A stretch of DNA of 64,000 nt. Origin: Litsea cubeba. Taxonomy: Eukaryota; Streptophyta; Magnoliopsida; Laurales; Lauraceae. The notes under the pieces are model-generated. The model was given only the letters and a program-made list of their open reading frames with translations, had not been told where the DNA came from and ran no database searches. Shown piece by piece: positions 20,122 through 31,596 of the stretch. The stretch is from NCBI GenBank assembly GCA_012931725.1, contig CM022944.1, positions 13,882,831-13,946,830 of the forward strand. The letters are read 5' to 3'. Numbering within the stretch: the stretch's first letter is position 1; every line of letters starts with the position of its first letter. Made by a program: the position numbers and the translations under genes.

Positions 20122-23100
20122 TTCTCCCCAGGGTGGAGAAAATTCGTCCTCGAATTGTCAGTGGTATCATCTTTCGAAGAATCTCCAAAGTAAGGAATCA
20201 AATGCTTCACGTTGAACACATCAGCAGTCCGAATATGATTTGGCAATTGCAAACGATATGCGTTGGGATTAATCTTCTCAATGATCTCAACAGGTCCAAT
20301 CTTCTTAGCAGAAAGTTTGTTGTAGTCGCCCATAGAAAATCGATCCTTGGTCAGGACTGCCCAAACAAAGTCACCCACCTCAAACTCCACATGGCGACGC
20401 TTCTTATCAGCAAGCATCTTATACTTAGCAGCTGCCTGAACTAGATTATCATGAACCTGCCTGTGAATTGCTTGTAGACCATCAACAAACTCTGCAGCCT
20501 TGCCATGGACTCTAATCTTGCTAGGCCATGGAATCAAATCAAGAGGACCACGAGGAAGCATGGAGTAGACTACCTGGAAAGGACTGAATCCGGAACTCCG
20601 GTTAACAGCATGATTATGAGCAAACTCCGCTTGACAAAGCTTTTGATCCCAAGATTTAACATGATCACCTGTTAAGCATCGCAACAAATCACCAAGAGAA
20701 CGATTCACTACCTCAGTTTGCCCGTCAGTTTGAGGATGATAGGCACTGCTGAAGTCGAGTTTGGTGTTAACCATCTTCCAAAGACTGCGCCAGAAATGAC
20801 TAAGGAAGCGAGTGTCTTGATCGGACACAATAGAAGAAGGTAACCCATGGAGACGATAAATTTCTCGAAAGAACAGCTGAGCAACGTGCACTGCGTCAGT
20901 GGTCTTCTTGCAAGGGATGAAATGCACCATCTTTGAAAATCGATCAACCACCACATAAATAGAATCATTTCCCCGCTGCGTTCTTGGCAAACCTAGTACA
21001 AAATCCATACTCACATCAGTCCAAGGTTGGGTAGGAATAGGCAAGGGCATATACAACCCGGCATTAGTAGCTTTTCCTTTTGACACTTGACAAATTCTAC
21101 ACCGCTCCACAAAATGCTCCACCTCTTTGCGAACAGTAGGCCAGAAGTAAGACTCTCGTACTAATGCCAAAGTGCGATCCCGACCCACATGACCTTCACC
21201 ATGAAGCTCCTTAATAATCTGCAGGCGCAAACTACAATCGGGAACACATAATTGATTTCCTTTAAAAAGAAACCCATCATGTAAGAGAAAGTCTGTCCGC
21301 TCACCCGCCCGCACAGCAGTCATAATAACAGAGAAGTAGGGGTCCGTGTCAAATAGATCACGAAAAGAATCAAACCCAGGTACCTCTACTCTCATAGTGG
21401 TCAGAAAACTGCTCCGTCGGCTAAGAGCATCAGCAACTCGATTGGAAGTCCCCGCCTTATGCTTAATAACAAATGTAAACTGCTGTAAGTAGGCAGACCA
21501 AGAAGCATGTCGGCCTGAAACCTTATCCTGATTATGGAGATGCTTTAAAGCATCATGGTCAGTATAGAGAATGAATTCCCGATGGAAGAGATAATGCCGC
21601 CAATGCCGAACTGCTTGTACCACCGCATAAAATTCAATATCACAGGTATTATATCGCACTCGAGAGCCTGAAAGCTTCTCGCTAAAATAGGCCACTGGTC
21701 TACCATGCTGACTCAAGACTGCTCCAATGCCAACTTTTGAAGCATCACAATGCAACTCAAAAGGCTGGGAAAAATCAGGCAACACCAATATAGGTGCGGT
21801 AGTTAGACACGTTTTGATAAGCTGAAACGCCGCTTCTGCTGCTTCTGTCCAATGAAATGTACCCCCTTTCATACAATCAGTCACAGGTGCCATAATACTG
21901 CTGAAGTGTGGTATGAAACGCCGATAAAAGGCTGCAAGTCCATGAAAACTTCGAACATCAGTGATGCTGTGTGGTTGTGGCCAGTGTTTTATGGCCTCAA
22001 TCTTGGACTCATCCACTGCTAACCCAGCACCAGAAATCACATAACCAAGAAATAAGACCTTGGACGCCAGGAAAACACACTTCTGCAATGCTGCATAAAA
22101 CTTGTCCCTGCGCAGTATACTGAACACCTCCCGAATATGCTGTATATGTGACTCAATATTGGCACTGTAAATCAGAATATCATCAAGGTATACAACGACA
22201 AACTTACCAATAAAAGGGCGTAAAGCCTGATTCATCACACGCATAAATGTACTTGGTGCATTAGACAAGCCAAATCGCATGACCATCCACTCATAAAGGC
22301 CTTCTCGTGATTTAAATGCCGTCTTCCACTCGTCCCCTGGCCGAACCCGAATCTGGTGGTAACCACTATTCAAGTCCAGTTTTGTGAAAATCGTTGCACC
22401 ACTAAGCTGGTCGAGCAAATCATCCAAACGGGGAATAGGAAATCTGTAACGGACTGTGATCTTATTAATTGCTCGACTATCCACACACATACGCCAAGAC
22501 CCATCTTTCTTGGGTGTCAATAGTGCAGGCACTGCACATGGACTAAGGCTCTCCCGGATATGCCGTTTAGAAAGCAGCTCCTCCACTTGTCGCCTTAACT
22601 CTTCATGCTCACTAGGGCTCATCCTGTAGTGAGGCCTATTTGGAAGCATTGCACCCGGTTCCAAATCAATTTGATGCTGGATGTCACGTAAAGGTGGCAA
22701 TCCATCAGGTAAATCATCAGGAAACAAATCACAAAACTCTTCAACTAGGGGTACCGCTGCTGCAGGAACTGCATTGGCTTCTTCAGCGTCCTTACCTATG
22801 AGCATATACACAGTACCAGTATCCCGCATCTCCTCTTCAAATCGTGCCAGCGATAAGAGGTTGGTACTGTTCTCCGTGGGTATGGGTGTGTGCGGATCCT
22901 TACTGGGTAGTAACACAATCTTTGTGTTTTTGAAGGAAAAACTATAACTATTGGTGAACCCATCATGAGTCACTCTACGATCATATTGCCATGGTCTCCC
23001 CAAAAGTAAGTGGCAAGCATCCATCGTCACCACATCACACAGCACTTGATCTTTATATTTAGAGCCTATACAAAATGAAATCAAAGCTCTATGTGAAATA

Positions 23101-24425
23101 GTTACCTCTCCACCTTTCTTTAGCCACGCAAGTTTATAGGGTTTGGGATGCGCCTCAGTCTTCATCCCCAATTTCTGTACCGCCTCTGCCAACACAATAT
23201 TCTCGCAACTACCCGCATCTATGATGAAACGACAAATTTTTCCCAGGATAGTGCATGTGGACTGGAAAATATTATTTCGGAGCCATTCATCTCCTTTAGT
23301 TCGGGGCGTCAAACAGATCCGTCGCACCACTAACAGAGGACCTGTGTCACCCTCTAAAATCTCCTCATCCGGAGTGTCATCAAAAACTGGTTCTTCACCC
23401 ACGGAAGCATCATCCTCGTCGCAATCATCAGTATTTGCGAACAATACCTTCTTGCCTGCCTTCTTGCATTCAGACAGTCTGTGGCCAGTCTCACCACACC
23501 CAAAGCACTTAATTCCACTATTAATGGTTCTGTTCGGCTGTGCTGGGTTGGAGGGAGCCCGCGGTCCAGGATTACTGCTGCTGGAAGATCGATTGATTCC
23601 TCCTGTACTGCTGCCACCAGGATTGATTGTTACACTACTACTAGATCTCCGCATCAACTGCTTCTCCACCTGTAATGCTCTCTGGTGAGCCACCGAGACT
23701 GAAACTGGGTCAAGCAGGTTCACAGTATCCTGAATCTGCACTCGTAACCCACCAATATATCGTGCCACCAATTGATCCTCCAACTCTTGAATCTCATTCC
23801 GCGCAAGGAGGTGATAGAAATCTGTCGTATAATCCTCCACAGTTCGTGTTCCTTGCCTCAAATTCTGCAAACGTTGATATAGAGTACGTTGATAATTATA
23901 GGGCAAGAACGTCGAGCGCAGATGTTTCTTCATCTTCTCCCAAGTAGCAATTTTTGACTTCCCCAATCTGGTCCTGGAAAGCTTAAATTGCTGCCACCAA
24001 GCCGCTGCCCTTCCTCGAAGCCTTGTTGCCACCAGTGGAACCTTCATATTGTCAGGAACTCCTTTAAAATCCAGAACCTCCTCGGTGGTACAGATCCAAT
24101 CAAGAAACTCTTCTGGTTGAAGGCTTCCATGAAACTCAGGGACTTCTGTACGCATCCCTGCCTCCCATCGTCTCCTATCATCATTAGGAGGACCAGGTTC
24201 CCTGCGCCTTCCCCTGGGTGTCTCCTGTGAATCATCACTCCCCTCAAAACCATCGCCCAAATCATGATTTGGATGATTCTGATTGGCCATAAATGCCTGA
24301 AACTGCTGCGTGAGCAGTTCCATCTGCTGCTCCAACTGCATCATGCGATCACGTTCGTAGACCTCTTCTATTGGAACCTCGTTACCGTGGAGACTCCTTG
24401 GAGGCATCTCTTCAAGAACGAACAC
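20061..24425 (-). CDS. Gag-Pol polyprotein of CRM-like element
   Basis: An uninterrupted 1454-residue ORF. Gag (about 1-300) ends in a CCHC knuckle, CFGCGETGHRLSEC, near 306-320. Protease has FIIDAGSCENIV near 400. RT has MCVDSRAINKITVRYRFPIP, LDLNSGYHQIRV and catalytic VVYLDDILIYS. RNase H has ELHCDASKVGIGAVL and YTDHDALKHL. Integrase has HGEGHVGRDRT...CRICQ, DFVLGLPRTQRG, DRFSKMVHF, SDQDTRFLS and AYHPQTDGQTEVVNR, so HHCC and DDE are intact. The C-terminus has KIGPVEIIEK and NVKHLIPYFGD, then about 19 residues encoded by the 3' LTR. It starts just inside the PBS. No stop, frameshift or missing catalytic residue was seen. Expression would come from the 24442-25071 LTR. Confidence 0.93.
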   Translation of the reverse strand: MFVLEEMPPRSLHGNEVPIEEVYERDRMMQLEQQMELLTQQFQAFMANQNHPNHDLGDGFEGSDDSQETPRGRRREPGPPNDDRRRWEAGMRTEVPEFHGSLQPEEFLDWICTTEEVLDFKGVPDNMKVPLVATRLRGRAAAWWQQFKLSRTRLGKSKIATWEKMKKHLRSTFLPYNYQRTLYQRLQNLRQGTRTVEDYTTDFYHLLARNEIQELEDQLVARYIGGLRVQIQDTVNLLDPVSVSVAHQRALQVEKQLMRRSSSSVTINPGGSSTGGINRSSSSSNPGPRAPSNPAQPNRTINSGIKCFGCGETGHRLSECKKAGKKVLFANTDDCDEDDASVGEEPVFDDTPDEEILEGDTGPLLVVRRICLTPRTKGDEWLRNNIFQSTCTILGKICRFIIDAGSCENIVLAEAVQKLGMKTEAHPKPYKLAWLKKGGEVTISHRALISFCIGSKYKDQVLCDVVTMDACHLLLGRPWQYDRRVTHDGFTNSYSFSFKNTKIVLLPSKDPHTPIPTENSTNLLSLARFEEEMRDTGTVYMLIGKDAEEANAVPAAAVPLVEEFCDLFPDDLPDGLPPLRDIQHQIDLEPGAMLPNRPHYRMSPSEHEELRRQVEELLSKRHIRESLSPCAVPALLTPKKDGSWRMCVDSRAINKITVRYRFPIPRLDDLLDQLSGATIFTKLDLNSGYHQIRVRPGDEWKTAFKSREGLYEWMVMRFGLSNAPSTFMRVMNQALRPFIGKFVVVYLDDILIYSANIESHIQHIREVFSILRRDKFYAALQKCVFLASKVLFLGYVISGAGLAVDESKIEAIKHWPQPHSITDVRSFHGLAAFYRRFIPHFSSIMAPVTDCMKGGTFHWTEAAEAAFQLIKTCLTTAPILVLPDFSQPFELHCDASKVGIGAVLSQHGRPVAYFSEKLSGSRVRYNTCDIEFYAVVQAVRHWRHYLFHREFILYTDHDALKHLHNQDKVSGRHASWSAYLQQFTFVIKHKAGTSNRVADALSRRSSFLTTMRVEVPGFDSFRDLFDTDPYFSVIMTAVRAGERTDFLLHDGFLFKGNQLCVPDCSLRLQIIKELHGEGHVGRDRTLALVRESYFWPTVRKEVEHFVERCRICQVSKGKATNAGLYMPLPIPTQPWTDVSMDFVLGLPRTQRGNDSIYVVVDRFSKMVHFIPCKKTTDAVHVAQLFFREIYRLHGLPSSIVSDQDTRFLSHFWRSLWKMVNTKLDFSSAYHPQTDGQTEVVNRSLGDLLRCLTGDHVKSWDQKLCQAEFAHNHAVNRSSGFSPFQVVYSMLPRGPLDLIPWPSKIRVHGKAAEFVDGLQAIHRQVHDNLVQAAAKYKMLADKKRRHVEFEVGDFVWAVLTKDRFSMGDYNKLSAKKIGPVEIIEKINPNAYRLQLPNHIRTADVFNVKHLIPYFGDSSKDDTTDNSRTNFLHPGENDAVQKGLEFMEKWDRRKAK
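20122..20132 (-). promoter_or_regulatory. Polypurine tract of CRM-like element
   Basis: On the minus strand CCTGGGGAGAA directly precedes the 3' LTR. It lies inside the coding region, because the ORF continues into the LTR. Confidence 0.6.
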
Positions 24426-24426
24426 G

Positions 24427-24438
24427 GCTCTGATACCA
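24427..24438 (-). promoter_or_regulatory. Primer-binding site of CRM-like element
   Basis: TGGTATCAGAGC on the minus strand, 3 bp inside the 5' LTR, is the classic complement of the 3' end of plant initiator tRNA-Met. Confidence 0.9.
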
Positions 24439-24441
24439 AAC

Positions 24442-25071
24442 TGATGTAGCGGAAACGTCTACGAGGAAGATCCACACGGAAGGCTGAAAGACAACCCTCT
24501 ATTAACCTGTTGATTTGCTTAGAAATACCAGGAAATAGGCATCAAAGTTCGTTGATTCAATAGAATACCGAACGTTGGAAGAGACAAAGGGGGAACCTCT
24601 GCAAATTTTATTCAATAATTCTTCCTTTGCCATCAGGCTTACAAAGGGTATAAATATAACCCTAAAATGAAAAAAAGTAACAAGATTAATCGAAAATATT
24701 CTAAATAATCAAATTTTTCCAAAAAAGGAAAGATTTGAGATAATGACACTACTAGATAGTATTAATAGAAACTAAATCAACGCAAAAAACGGTAACCTAT
24801 TTTGACCTTCCTACTAAAAGTTATTAACAAAACAAAATTTACCAAAAATAGGAAAAACGCCCTTTTCAGGGCCTAAACAATGGAATTTGCCCAAAAAAGG
24901 CCATGCGTCAGCGGCGAATGCCGCTGAGTTGTTTTCATTGGCCCGTTTCCACCGAAAAAAACGATGTAATTTCGCCAAAAACGGACACTTCGAAAAGTTG
25001 CCCCAAAACATTATTTGGCCTTCCGTCGGTCCCACTTTTCCATGAATTCCAACCCTTTCTGCACTGCATCA
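24442..25071 (-). repeat. 5' LTR of CRM-like element
   Basis: 630 bp, the partner of 19493-20121 with the same TGATG/CATCA ends, next to TSD GGCGT at 25072-25076. It would drive transcription of the polyprotein on the minus strand. Confidence 0.93.
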
Positions 25072-25535
25072 GGCGTGCTAGGACTGTAATTACTTGGAGG
25101 GGTGCCGAAGTGATGGGAAAGCTTGAAAAATCTCTCCGCAATGGGCTCGTCATCACTGAACTCCCAGTTGCCCGTAACCATCAAACGGTCGTCCCCGGCG
25201 TATTTATTGGAATCCTCCAGGGCTTGAACAAATGGCCTCCGACCCGGCTTGATGCGGAGGTAATACATATCCTTCCCGGATTTGCATATGTCATAGGCAT
25301 CCTCGATATCATGGACGCCGAGACCAATGCCCAGGATCGTATTGAGCGCGTCCGTGCCCATTACGATCTTGAAACTGTTGGGCATCAGCTGGCAGGGGCA
25401 GAGGTTCCATGCCCTGAGGCATTCCCTAAGTAGAGGGTCAAGGGGAAACCTAACCCCGCCCTCGATTACGGCCACTAGGGGGAACGGCATCTAGCCGTTG
25501 TAGAAGTCACCAAGAATATGGGCAATAGGAGGGGT
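25072..25535 (-). pseudogene. Antisense gene of Tat element 2, PF04195-like part
   Basis: The minus-strand frame from about 25490 encodes RFPLDPLLRECLRAWNLCPC, then QLMPNSFKIVMGTDALNTI, then RLMVTGNWEF. This FPLxPLL...L.PCQL.PNS(F/Y)(K/R)I pattern is the domain Pfam names putative gypsy-type transposon (PF04195), common in plant genomes and without known activity. An in-frame TAG lies just upstream of MPFPLVAV, and the same frame continues upstream to the LARD insertion at 25535. Downstream it is cut by the CRM-like element. So this exon is flanked by an insertion on both sides. Confidence 0.75.
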
Positions 25536-28500
25536 TGTCACGCCCCGAAACCGGGACCTGCAGCGAACCGATCTCGGGGTGCGAAATTTTGGGATAATTT
25601 GAAACTTTTTGTTATAGTTCCCAAGATCCGCGTGAATGAGGATCAACAAATCTCATCACAATCAGAGTATATTTTTCGTGGAAGCTAAACATGGTGTTAC
25701 GACCCGGAATCCGTGGCCATCGGGTTCCGTGTCGCACGCAACCAATATCACAAAGCCATCAATCACAACACACTGAGCTGGTAGTAACAAATCTATTATT
25801 TCCCGCATATTCAGATTACAATTAACAAATGTCTTAATTACAAACCCAGAAGAAAAAGGCTGATAAAGCCGTACAAAAATATCCAACTAGACAGAATACT
25901 ACCCTCAATATTAGATACGGACTCCGGTGCCATACTTGACATCTAATTGATATCAACGGCAGCCTCTCACGTCAGACCGGCGGTCCCACCGCCTCCTCTG
26001 ATCAAACACCTACAAACAGAAGAGAAGAAAACTGGCACCAAACAAAAAGGGGTCAGACACGACGGTCTGGCAAGCAAATAAACAAATAATATGAAATAAA
26101 AGAACGTACATAAAACCAGACGAAATCATCGTAAAACCGAATAAATGGTCTAAACAATAATGACAATAAAACATGCTAAAACGGTCGAAAGTCCGAACAT
26201 AAATATCGAGACAAATAAACGGACAGTGTCTAAAGCATAAATATCTCGAAAAGATAACCACCTAAGCGAAGCATTTAATAATTGGAAGTGCATTTAAAAC
26301 TGAACAGTAGAAACAATGCGATAAAGGTCGATATCGTAACATTAAACAAATCAAGCATAAAAAGCATAACCGACAAGAATCATAACTAAAGTAATATGCA
26401 GATAAAACCTAGGCGACCAAAAATAGCTAAATCCTCCTATTACCGAAGTAATAAGAGCAAACAGAGCGTAGCCACTAAACGTGGTACTAAACAGAGGATC
26501 AGAACCGTAGCCATACAAATGGGACCGGCAGATCATTACCGTTGCCATGGTCGGTACAGACGGAATCCAAGCTGCAGCTGGCGGACAGAGTAAAGATCCC
26601 AAGCCGGGTGATCGGCCCGACAAGGTGACCTAAGCCTAGTGGTGCCTTTAGTTTTCAAAACTCGAACGGATACAAATCTAACATAGTACTAATCCCTTTG
26701 GCTCAGGGGCTCGCACCACATAGCTCTGGCCCCGTCTTGCCTCGGGGTTTGTTTTTCGGAATCATAGCCTCTTTGGCTCATGGGCTCGCACCGCATAGCT
26801 CTGGCCCCGTCTTGCCTCGAGGTTTTTATTTTCAAATACTAGTGTTGTCAAAACAATAGTCTTATCGAAGAAATCCCGAATATAACGAACATACTCAATC
26901 TCTTTTCAAATCAAATCGGAGAAAACATACGAATATCTCTGGGAAACCGTTCAAATACGCATCAAGGTGATTTGTATAAAATCATACGATCAACCCTTTC
27001 GAACATGGGAAGACACATGATTTTATAACAAATCATTGATGCTATTTAAGTTAGTTCACCAAAGAAAACAAATACAAATTCAAATACAAAGACAAATACA
27101 AATACATTTTTCTGACTTGAAATGGAATGGACAGTGGAGAATGACCTAATGACTTACCAAGGGACCATCACAATGCACATTTAACCTTTAAACATTAATA
27201 AATAAAGAATGTGTTTGATGCCAATGAAAATCCATAATGTTTAAATGATAAAGTGCGCATTGAGACACGAAAGGTTCCCGGATAATTCCACATATGTACA
27301 TTCTCACATCATTCCCATTTCACCGATTTCCAAGTATCAAAGTAATGACAAAACTCTTGAAAACAGGCCATAACTGGCCTTGAACCAAACCCCCAAAACA
27401 GTCCTTTAAATCCGGCCTAAACAGACCTTGAAATTAGTTCATAGTTAAACCTTGAATGGCCCACAAAACACATCTTAAAAACAGCCCAAACTAATCTTGA
27501 GATGGCCCACAGTACAAACCTTAAAACAGCCCAAAACAAATCCTTTAATGGACAAGAAACAAGTTTTTAAAACAAACCCAAAACTAAACCTGAACCAGGC
27601 CCACAAACAGATCTTAAAACAACCCAACACTAGACCTGAACCAGGCCCACAAACAGAATTTAAAACAACCCAACACTAGACCTGAACCAGGCCCACAAAC
27701 AGAATTTAAAACAGTCCAAAACTAATACTTAAATGGCCTTCAAAACAATTCTTAAAACAGCCCAAACAAACTTCGAACAGGCCCACAAAACTAATTTTTA
27801 AAAACAGTCCAAAACTAATTTGAATCAGGCCCAAGAAACAAGTTTTAAAACCAACCCAAATTAACCATAAAACAGGCCCACCAACCAAATTCTAAAACAG
27901 CCCACAAAACAGTCATTAAAAACAGTCAAATGTCAGGCCCAAAGATGACCCAACATCAGATCTGAAATGGCCCAATAAACAGTTTTAAAATAGCCCAAGA
28001 CTAAACTTGAAACAGGCCCAAGGACAAGCCCAAAGAAGTCCCAAAGAACAGGCCCAAAACTGATCCATAAACGGACCCAAACCAGACCCAGACTGAGCTG
28101 GGCCTCGCTCGAGCGGACCCAGACAGAAGCTGGGTCGCTCGAGCGACCCAGTGGGTCGCTCGAGCGGACCCAGACAGTGCCTGGTCCGCTCGAGCGACCC
28201 AGTGGGTCGCTCGAGCGGACTGGGCCTGCCCAGTCCGGCCCGAGTGCAGAGAACTTCATTCCTTTGCATTTTTTTTCTGATTTTCTTGATCCTTTTCCAT
28301 TTCCAATCTTCCATACAAGTTTCCTAGATACTTTGGGCCCTTCCTTGACCTTCCAAACTCATCAATCACCATTCACAACCATTCTAATTAGCCCAAACAC
28401 AATACTTTTCAAAGCAAAGTTTTCTCCCTTTCATTGAACCCCATACTTAACATAAAGAGGACTAATTTTACAAGATGAACAAAGTGAAAGCCAAACTCCC

Positions 28501-29604
28501 AACTCATTGTACAATAGCAAACTAAGTGGGAATCAACATAACATTACTCCATTCATTCAAAATAAATCCATAATTAATAAAGGATTAGAACAACATGAGG
28601 AAAACCATGGAACCAAACAAAAAAACCTACAAACATCATATTAATTGAAAATTCACTTGCCTTGGTCAAGAGAAGATGTAAAAACACTCCATGAAGTCCA
28701 CTTATGGCCTCAAGCTCCACAAATCATAAAATCCCCAAATGGCTCAAGAAGAAACCCTAGAAATCCATCCATTGCAAACCTCCATAAAAACCCATTGCAT
28801 AAATGATAAAACCCTTCAAAATGGTTTGGAAAACAAAGATTTAAAGAAAAGAAAACCAATGCTAACCTTGAGAAGTCCTAACAAAGAAGAAAGGCTTGAA
28901 TGAGGGGTCTTCTCTAGCTCAATGCTCTAGAAAAATGGGGTCTTTGGAAAGCCAAGAGGGAGGAGAAGAACTTTGGGAGATCATTCCTCCATGAGAGCTC
29001 CAAGAGAGAGGTGTTTCAGATGAGAGAGAAAGAGTGGGAGGAGAGGGAAAGCCCTAGCTCACCCTTGCTGGAAACGAATGAAGGAGAAGAAGAGAGGGGT
29101 TCCCCTCTTATAGAATGGGTCTTGTGGGCCCCGGTCTTCATCAAGCTAAAAATGGTATAAGCGGGCCCCGAATGAAAACGACGAAGAAGACAAAAACGAT
29201 CGGCGAAATATCTACTTTCCAAAAAGTATATTTTCCCCAATTTCTGGAATTTTCGAAATTCATGGACAGATTTAGTGAAAATGTCATTTTTGCCCCTTTT
29301 TCCTCGAAAAACGTGATTTTTGAGTATCAAATCAAAATGATCAAAACATGAAAGTTGTTAAACTTCATAAAATAAGTTGAAATACACCAAATCCAGAATT
29401 TTTAGAAATCAAAAGTAATTTCCCATAAAAATACAAATCCTAAGGACCGGGTCAAACCAAAGTCAACGGTCTTCAAAATCTCCAAGGCAAGGAAAAATCC
29501 GGTCAAACTCAAATACGCGGTCAAACTAAATCAAATCTCGCTTAAAAAATCTAAACCACGATTAAAACAATGCTAATCAAAAGAACTGGGGTCGGGATCT
29601 TACA
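25536..29604 (-). repeat. 3' LTR of LARD-like element
   Basis: 4069 bp, plus-strand ends TGTCACGCCCC...GATCTTACA. It contains two about 75-bp tandem units (26692-26826, ggctcgcacc...ttgcctcg), an AT-rich run of aacaggcccacaaac-type minirepeats (about 27370-28080), and five GCTCGAGC-centred units (28105-28225). Short open frames in it repeat in the other LTR and are not credible genes. Confidence 0.92.
28105..28225. repeat. GCTCGAGC palindrome array (five copies)
   Basis: Five CGCTCGAGCG-type palindromes are separated by gacccag-type spacers. The partner LTR has four at about 34165-34250, with a different arrangement, which explains most of the 31-bp length difference between the two LTRs. 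Confidence 0.85.
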
Positions 29605-29619
29605 TCCTCCCCCCCTTAG
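29605..29619 (-). promoter_or_regulatory. Polypurine tract of LARD-like element
   Basis: On the minus strand CTAAGGGGGGGAGGA abuts the 3' LTR start TGTAAGATCCC. Confidence 0.8.
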
Positions 29620-31580
29620 AATCCATTTGGTCCTCCAAATGGCCTAAACCAAATCGAAATCAAAAATCCAAAAGACAAACGAAAACACTGACACCCTATG
29701 CTAGACCTTGGTGACTGAGACAACCTCTGACCAAACCTGACGTTGAGATGCATGGTCCACCACATTCTGATTCGGTTGAAGGCTTCACACTATTCTACAT
29801 ATCTGCCAGAAAACAACTCCTCTGACCAAACTGGTGCCCAACACTCCCAAGTATCCTTGGTGTCATCTGTAGGTCTTGCACTGGATCAATCCTTTTACTT
29901 AACTCGTCAGCGACTGTCGGTCCAAAGAACTGTAAGTTCTGCCTCTTTCTATCGGCTTTGGAATCATGAGCCTTAGATCCTTCAAAGATGTACATGGTGC
30001 TCCCGATGCTTGCCTCTTCAGATTTCACTCTTCAAATCTCCTACCCTTGACCTGTAAAGCCGACCTTGGAAATCCAATCTGATGTCAATCCCTGAAGAAC
30101 TGAAACTGTCAATTCGAGTCTTGAATGACGTTTACTCTCTCATAAATCCAACTTTACCTCCAACTGAACTAGTACACAACTTGACATCCATCATCCCTCC
30201 AATTCTTATACTTCCAAGCTCCAACTATACTAATACAACTCCTTCCATTCGATGCCAACAACCCTTAAATTTTAAACATAATGACCAAAATAATTACTTA
30301 GCTAAATTTTATCATTTCAAATCATAGTAAAAATTGAACTTCCAAATCATCAAATAAAGCTTAATAAATGAGGTTTTTTCAAAGTTTGGACCTGAAATAA
30401 CATTATTCCTTTTTGAAATTCATATTTTTAGTATAACTGTACATCAAACTTCGCTGAAATCTGAGTGTTAATTGAATACGAAACCTTGTTGAAAACTAAC
30501 TCATTTGTTTATAAAAATCTTGCGAAAATCTAAACAAAGTTGAGCGTTAAAACAAATGTAGGAAATCTACATAAAATCTAAACACAAAAACCCTTAAGAA
30601 ATTTCATTTTACATAACCATAGAAAACAACTCAATAAAATAGACATCTCACACTACTCTTTGAGAAAGAAACACAATTTTGAGTTACATGCTTTTAAAGA
30701 CCAATCTTGAAAACAAAATCATGTGACTCATGAAAAGAGTATAGTAACATAGTTTTTAATTCAAAATAAGCCTCAAAGAAGAAACATAAATCCATTTTTA
30801 AATACTACAAGGATAAATCGTAGATGTTAATGAAAACATACCAAAGATGAAAACACCAAGAAAATCATTTTAAATAAGAAATGGACATCCACATTACTGA
30901 GGTACTCCCTTGCATCTGCACGTTGTCCAATCCAACACCCTATAAGTCGGTAAAGCCCACAAGGTTCCTTCTGCTGCCAAAAATTATCTTAACTACTACT
31001 AACCATCCACTTGGTATTGCCTCTGAAAACTACACTGGCTAAGCTACAAGTCCTGAAAATTCTCAGTCAAATCCATCCTTTTGCAGTCCTTCATCTCGGA
31101 AAGATAGTCTGAGTTCACCCAAAATCCACATTCACTCACCTTAGTACGCTGCATGACGATCCTTGATTAGCTGAAAGGGAATCTTCAACTACTGCTCGAG
31201 TCCAACTCTGACGGGCAAATGCACAAATCTTCTCTCAATAACCACATTGAAGATGCTGAAGGCTGAAGGTCTGCTGATGTTCTCCGAAGACAACATACTA
31301 AATCCAAGAGGTTCTCAGTCTCCGACACAAGCAAAGATAAAAGACACTGAACAAGAGTATGGAGATTTTAAATTCTCCACCACTAAGGAGGAAATTTGGC
31401 CGTCCAAATCTCCTAACAACAGAACTAAAAGAAAAGACAAGCAAAATCTCCCGAACTGAAAGAAAAGCCGACTCAAATCCAACGAAACAAAGACACGAGA
31501 AAACAAATCGACACAATCTAACGAATCCTCACCACACGTCTTAATGTCTCTAGAGTATTTTATTTCCTAGAAACTAACCA
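29620..31580. other. Non-coding interior of LARD-like element
   Basis: About 1.96 kb, AT-rich, with only short open frames (at most 81 codons) and none with a retrotransposon motif. It presumably holds packaging and dimerisation signals, but no structure stands out by eye. Confidence 0.7.
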
Positions 31581-31592
31581 GCTCTGATACCA
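31581..31592 (-). promoter_or_regulatory. Primer-binding site of LARD-like element
   Basis: TGGTATCAGAGC on the minus strand, four bases inside the 5' LTR; the initiator tRNA-Met type. Confidence 0.9.
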
Positions 31593-31596
31593 AACC

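Larger units (their letters stand above)
19493..25071 (-). mobile_element. CRM-like Ty3/gypsy retrotransposon, coding-intact
   Basis: LTRs at 19493-20121 and 24442-25071 share TGATG...CATCA ends and are flanked by the TSD GGCGT (19488-19492 and 25072-25076). On the minus strand the order is 5' LTR, tRNA-iMet PBS, one 1454-codon polyprotein, PPT, 3' LTR. It is 5.58 kb long. By eye the LTRs differ at roughly a dozen positions, about 2 percent, so it is not brand new, yet the ORF is open. The single polyprotein that runs into the 3' LTR, the lack of a visible classical chromodomain and the integrase sequence resemble CRM-type chromoviruses; the clade is tentative. It sits inside the antisense gene of Tat element 2. 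Confidence 0.93.

Noticed and set aside
25011..25490. Minus-strand ORF joining the PF04195-like block to DAVQKGLEFMEKWDRRKAK
   Set aside because: The last part is the CRM-like 5' LTR, read in frame by chance; the same peptide ends the CRM polyprotein. It is an insertion fusion, not a native C-terminus.
27360..28080. CRISPR-like spacing of AACAGGCCCACAAAC motifs
   Set aside because: Units are irregular, AT-rich and present in both LTRs of a plant retrotransposon; no cas genes, and the genome is a plant's.
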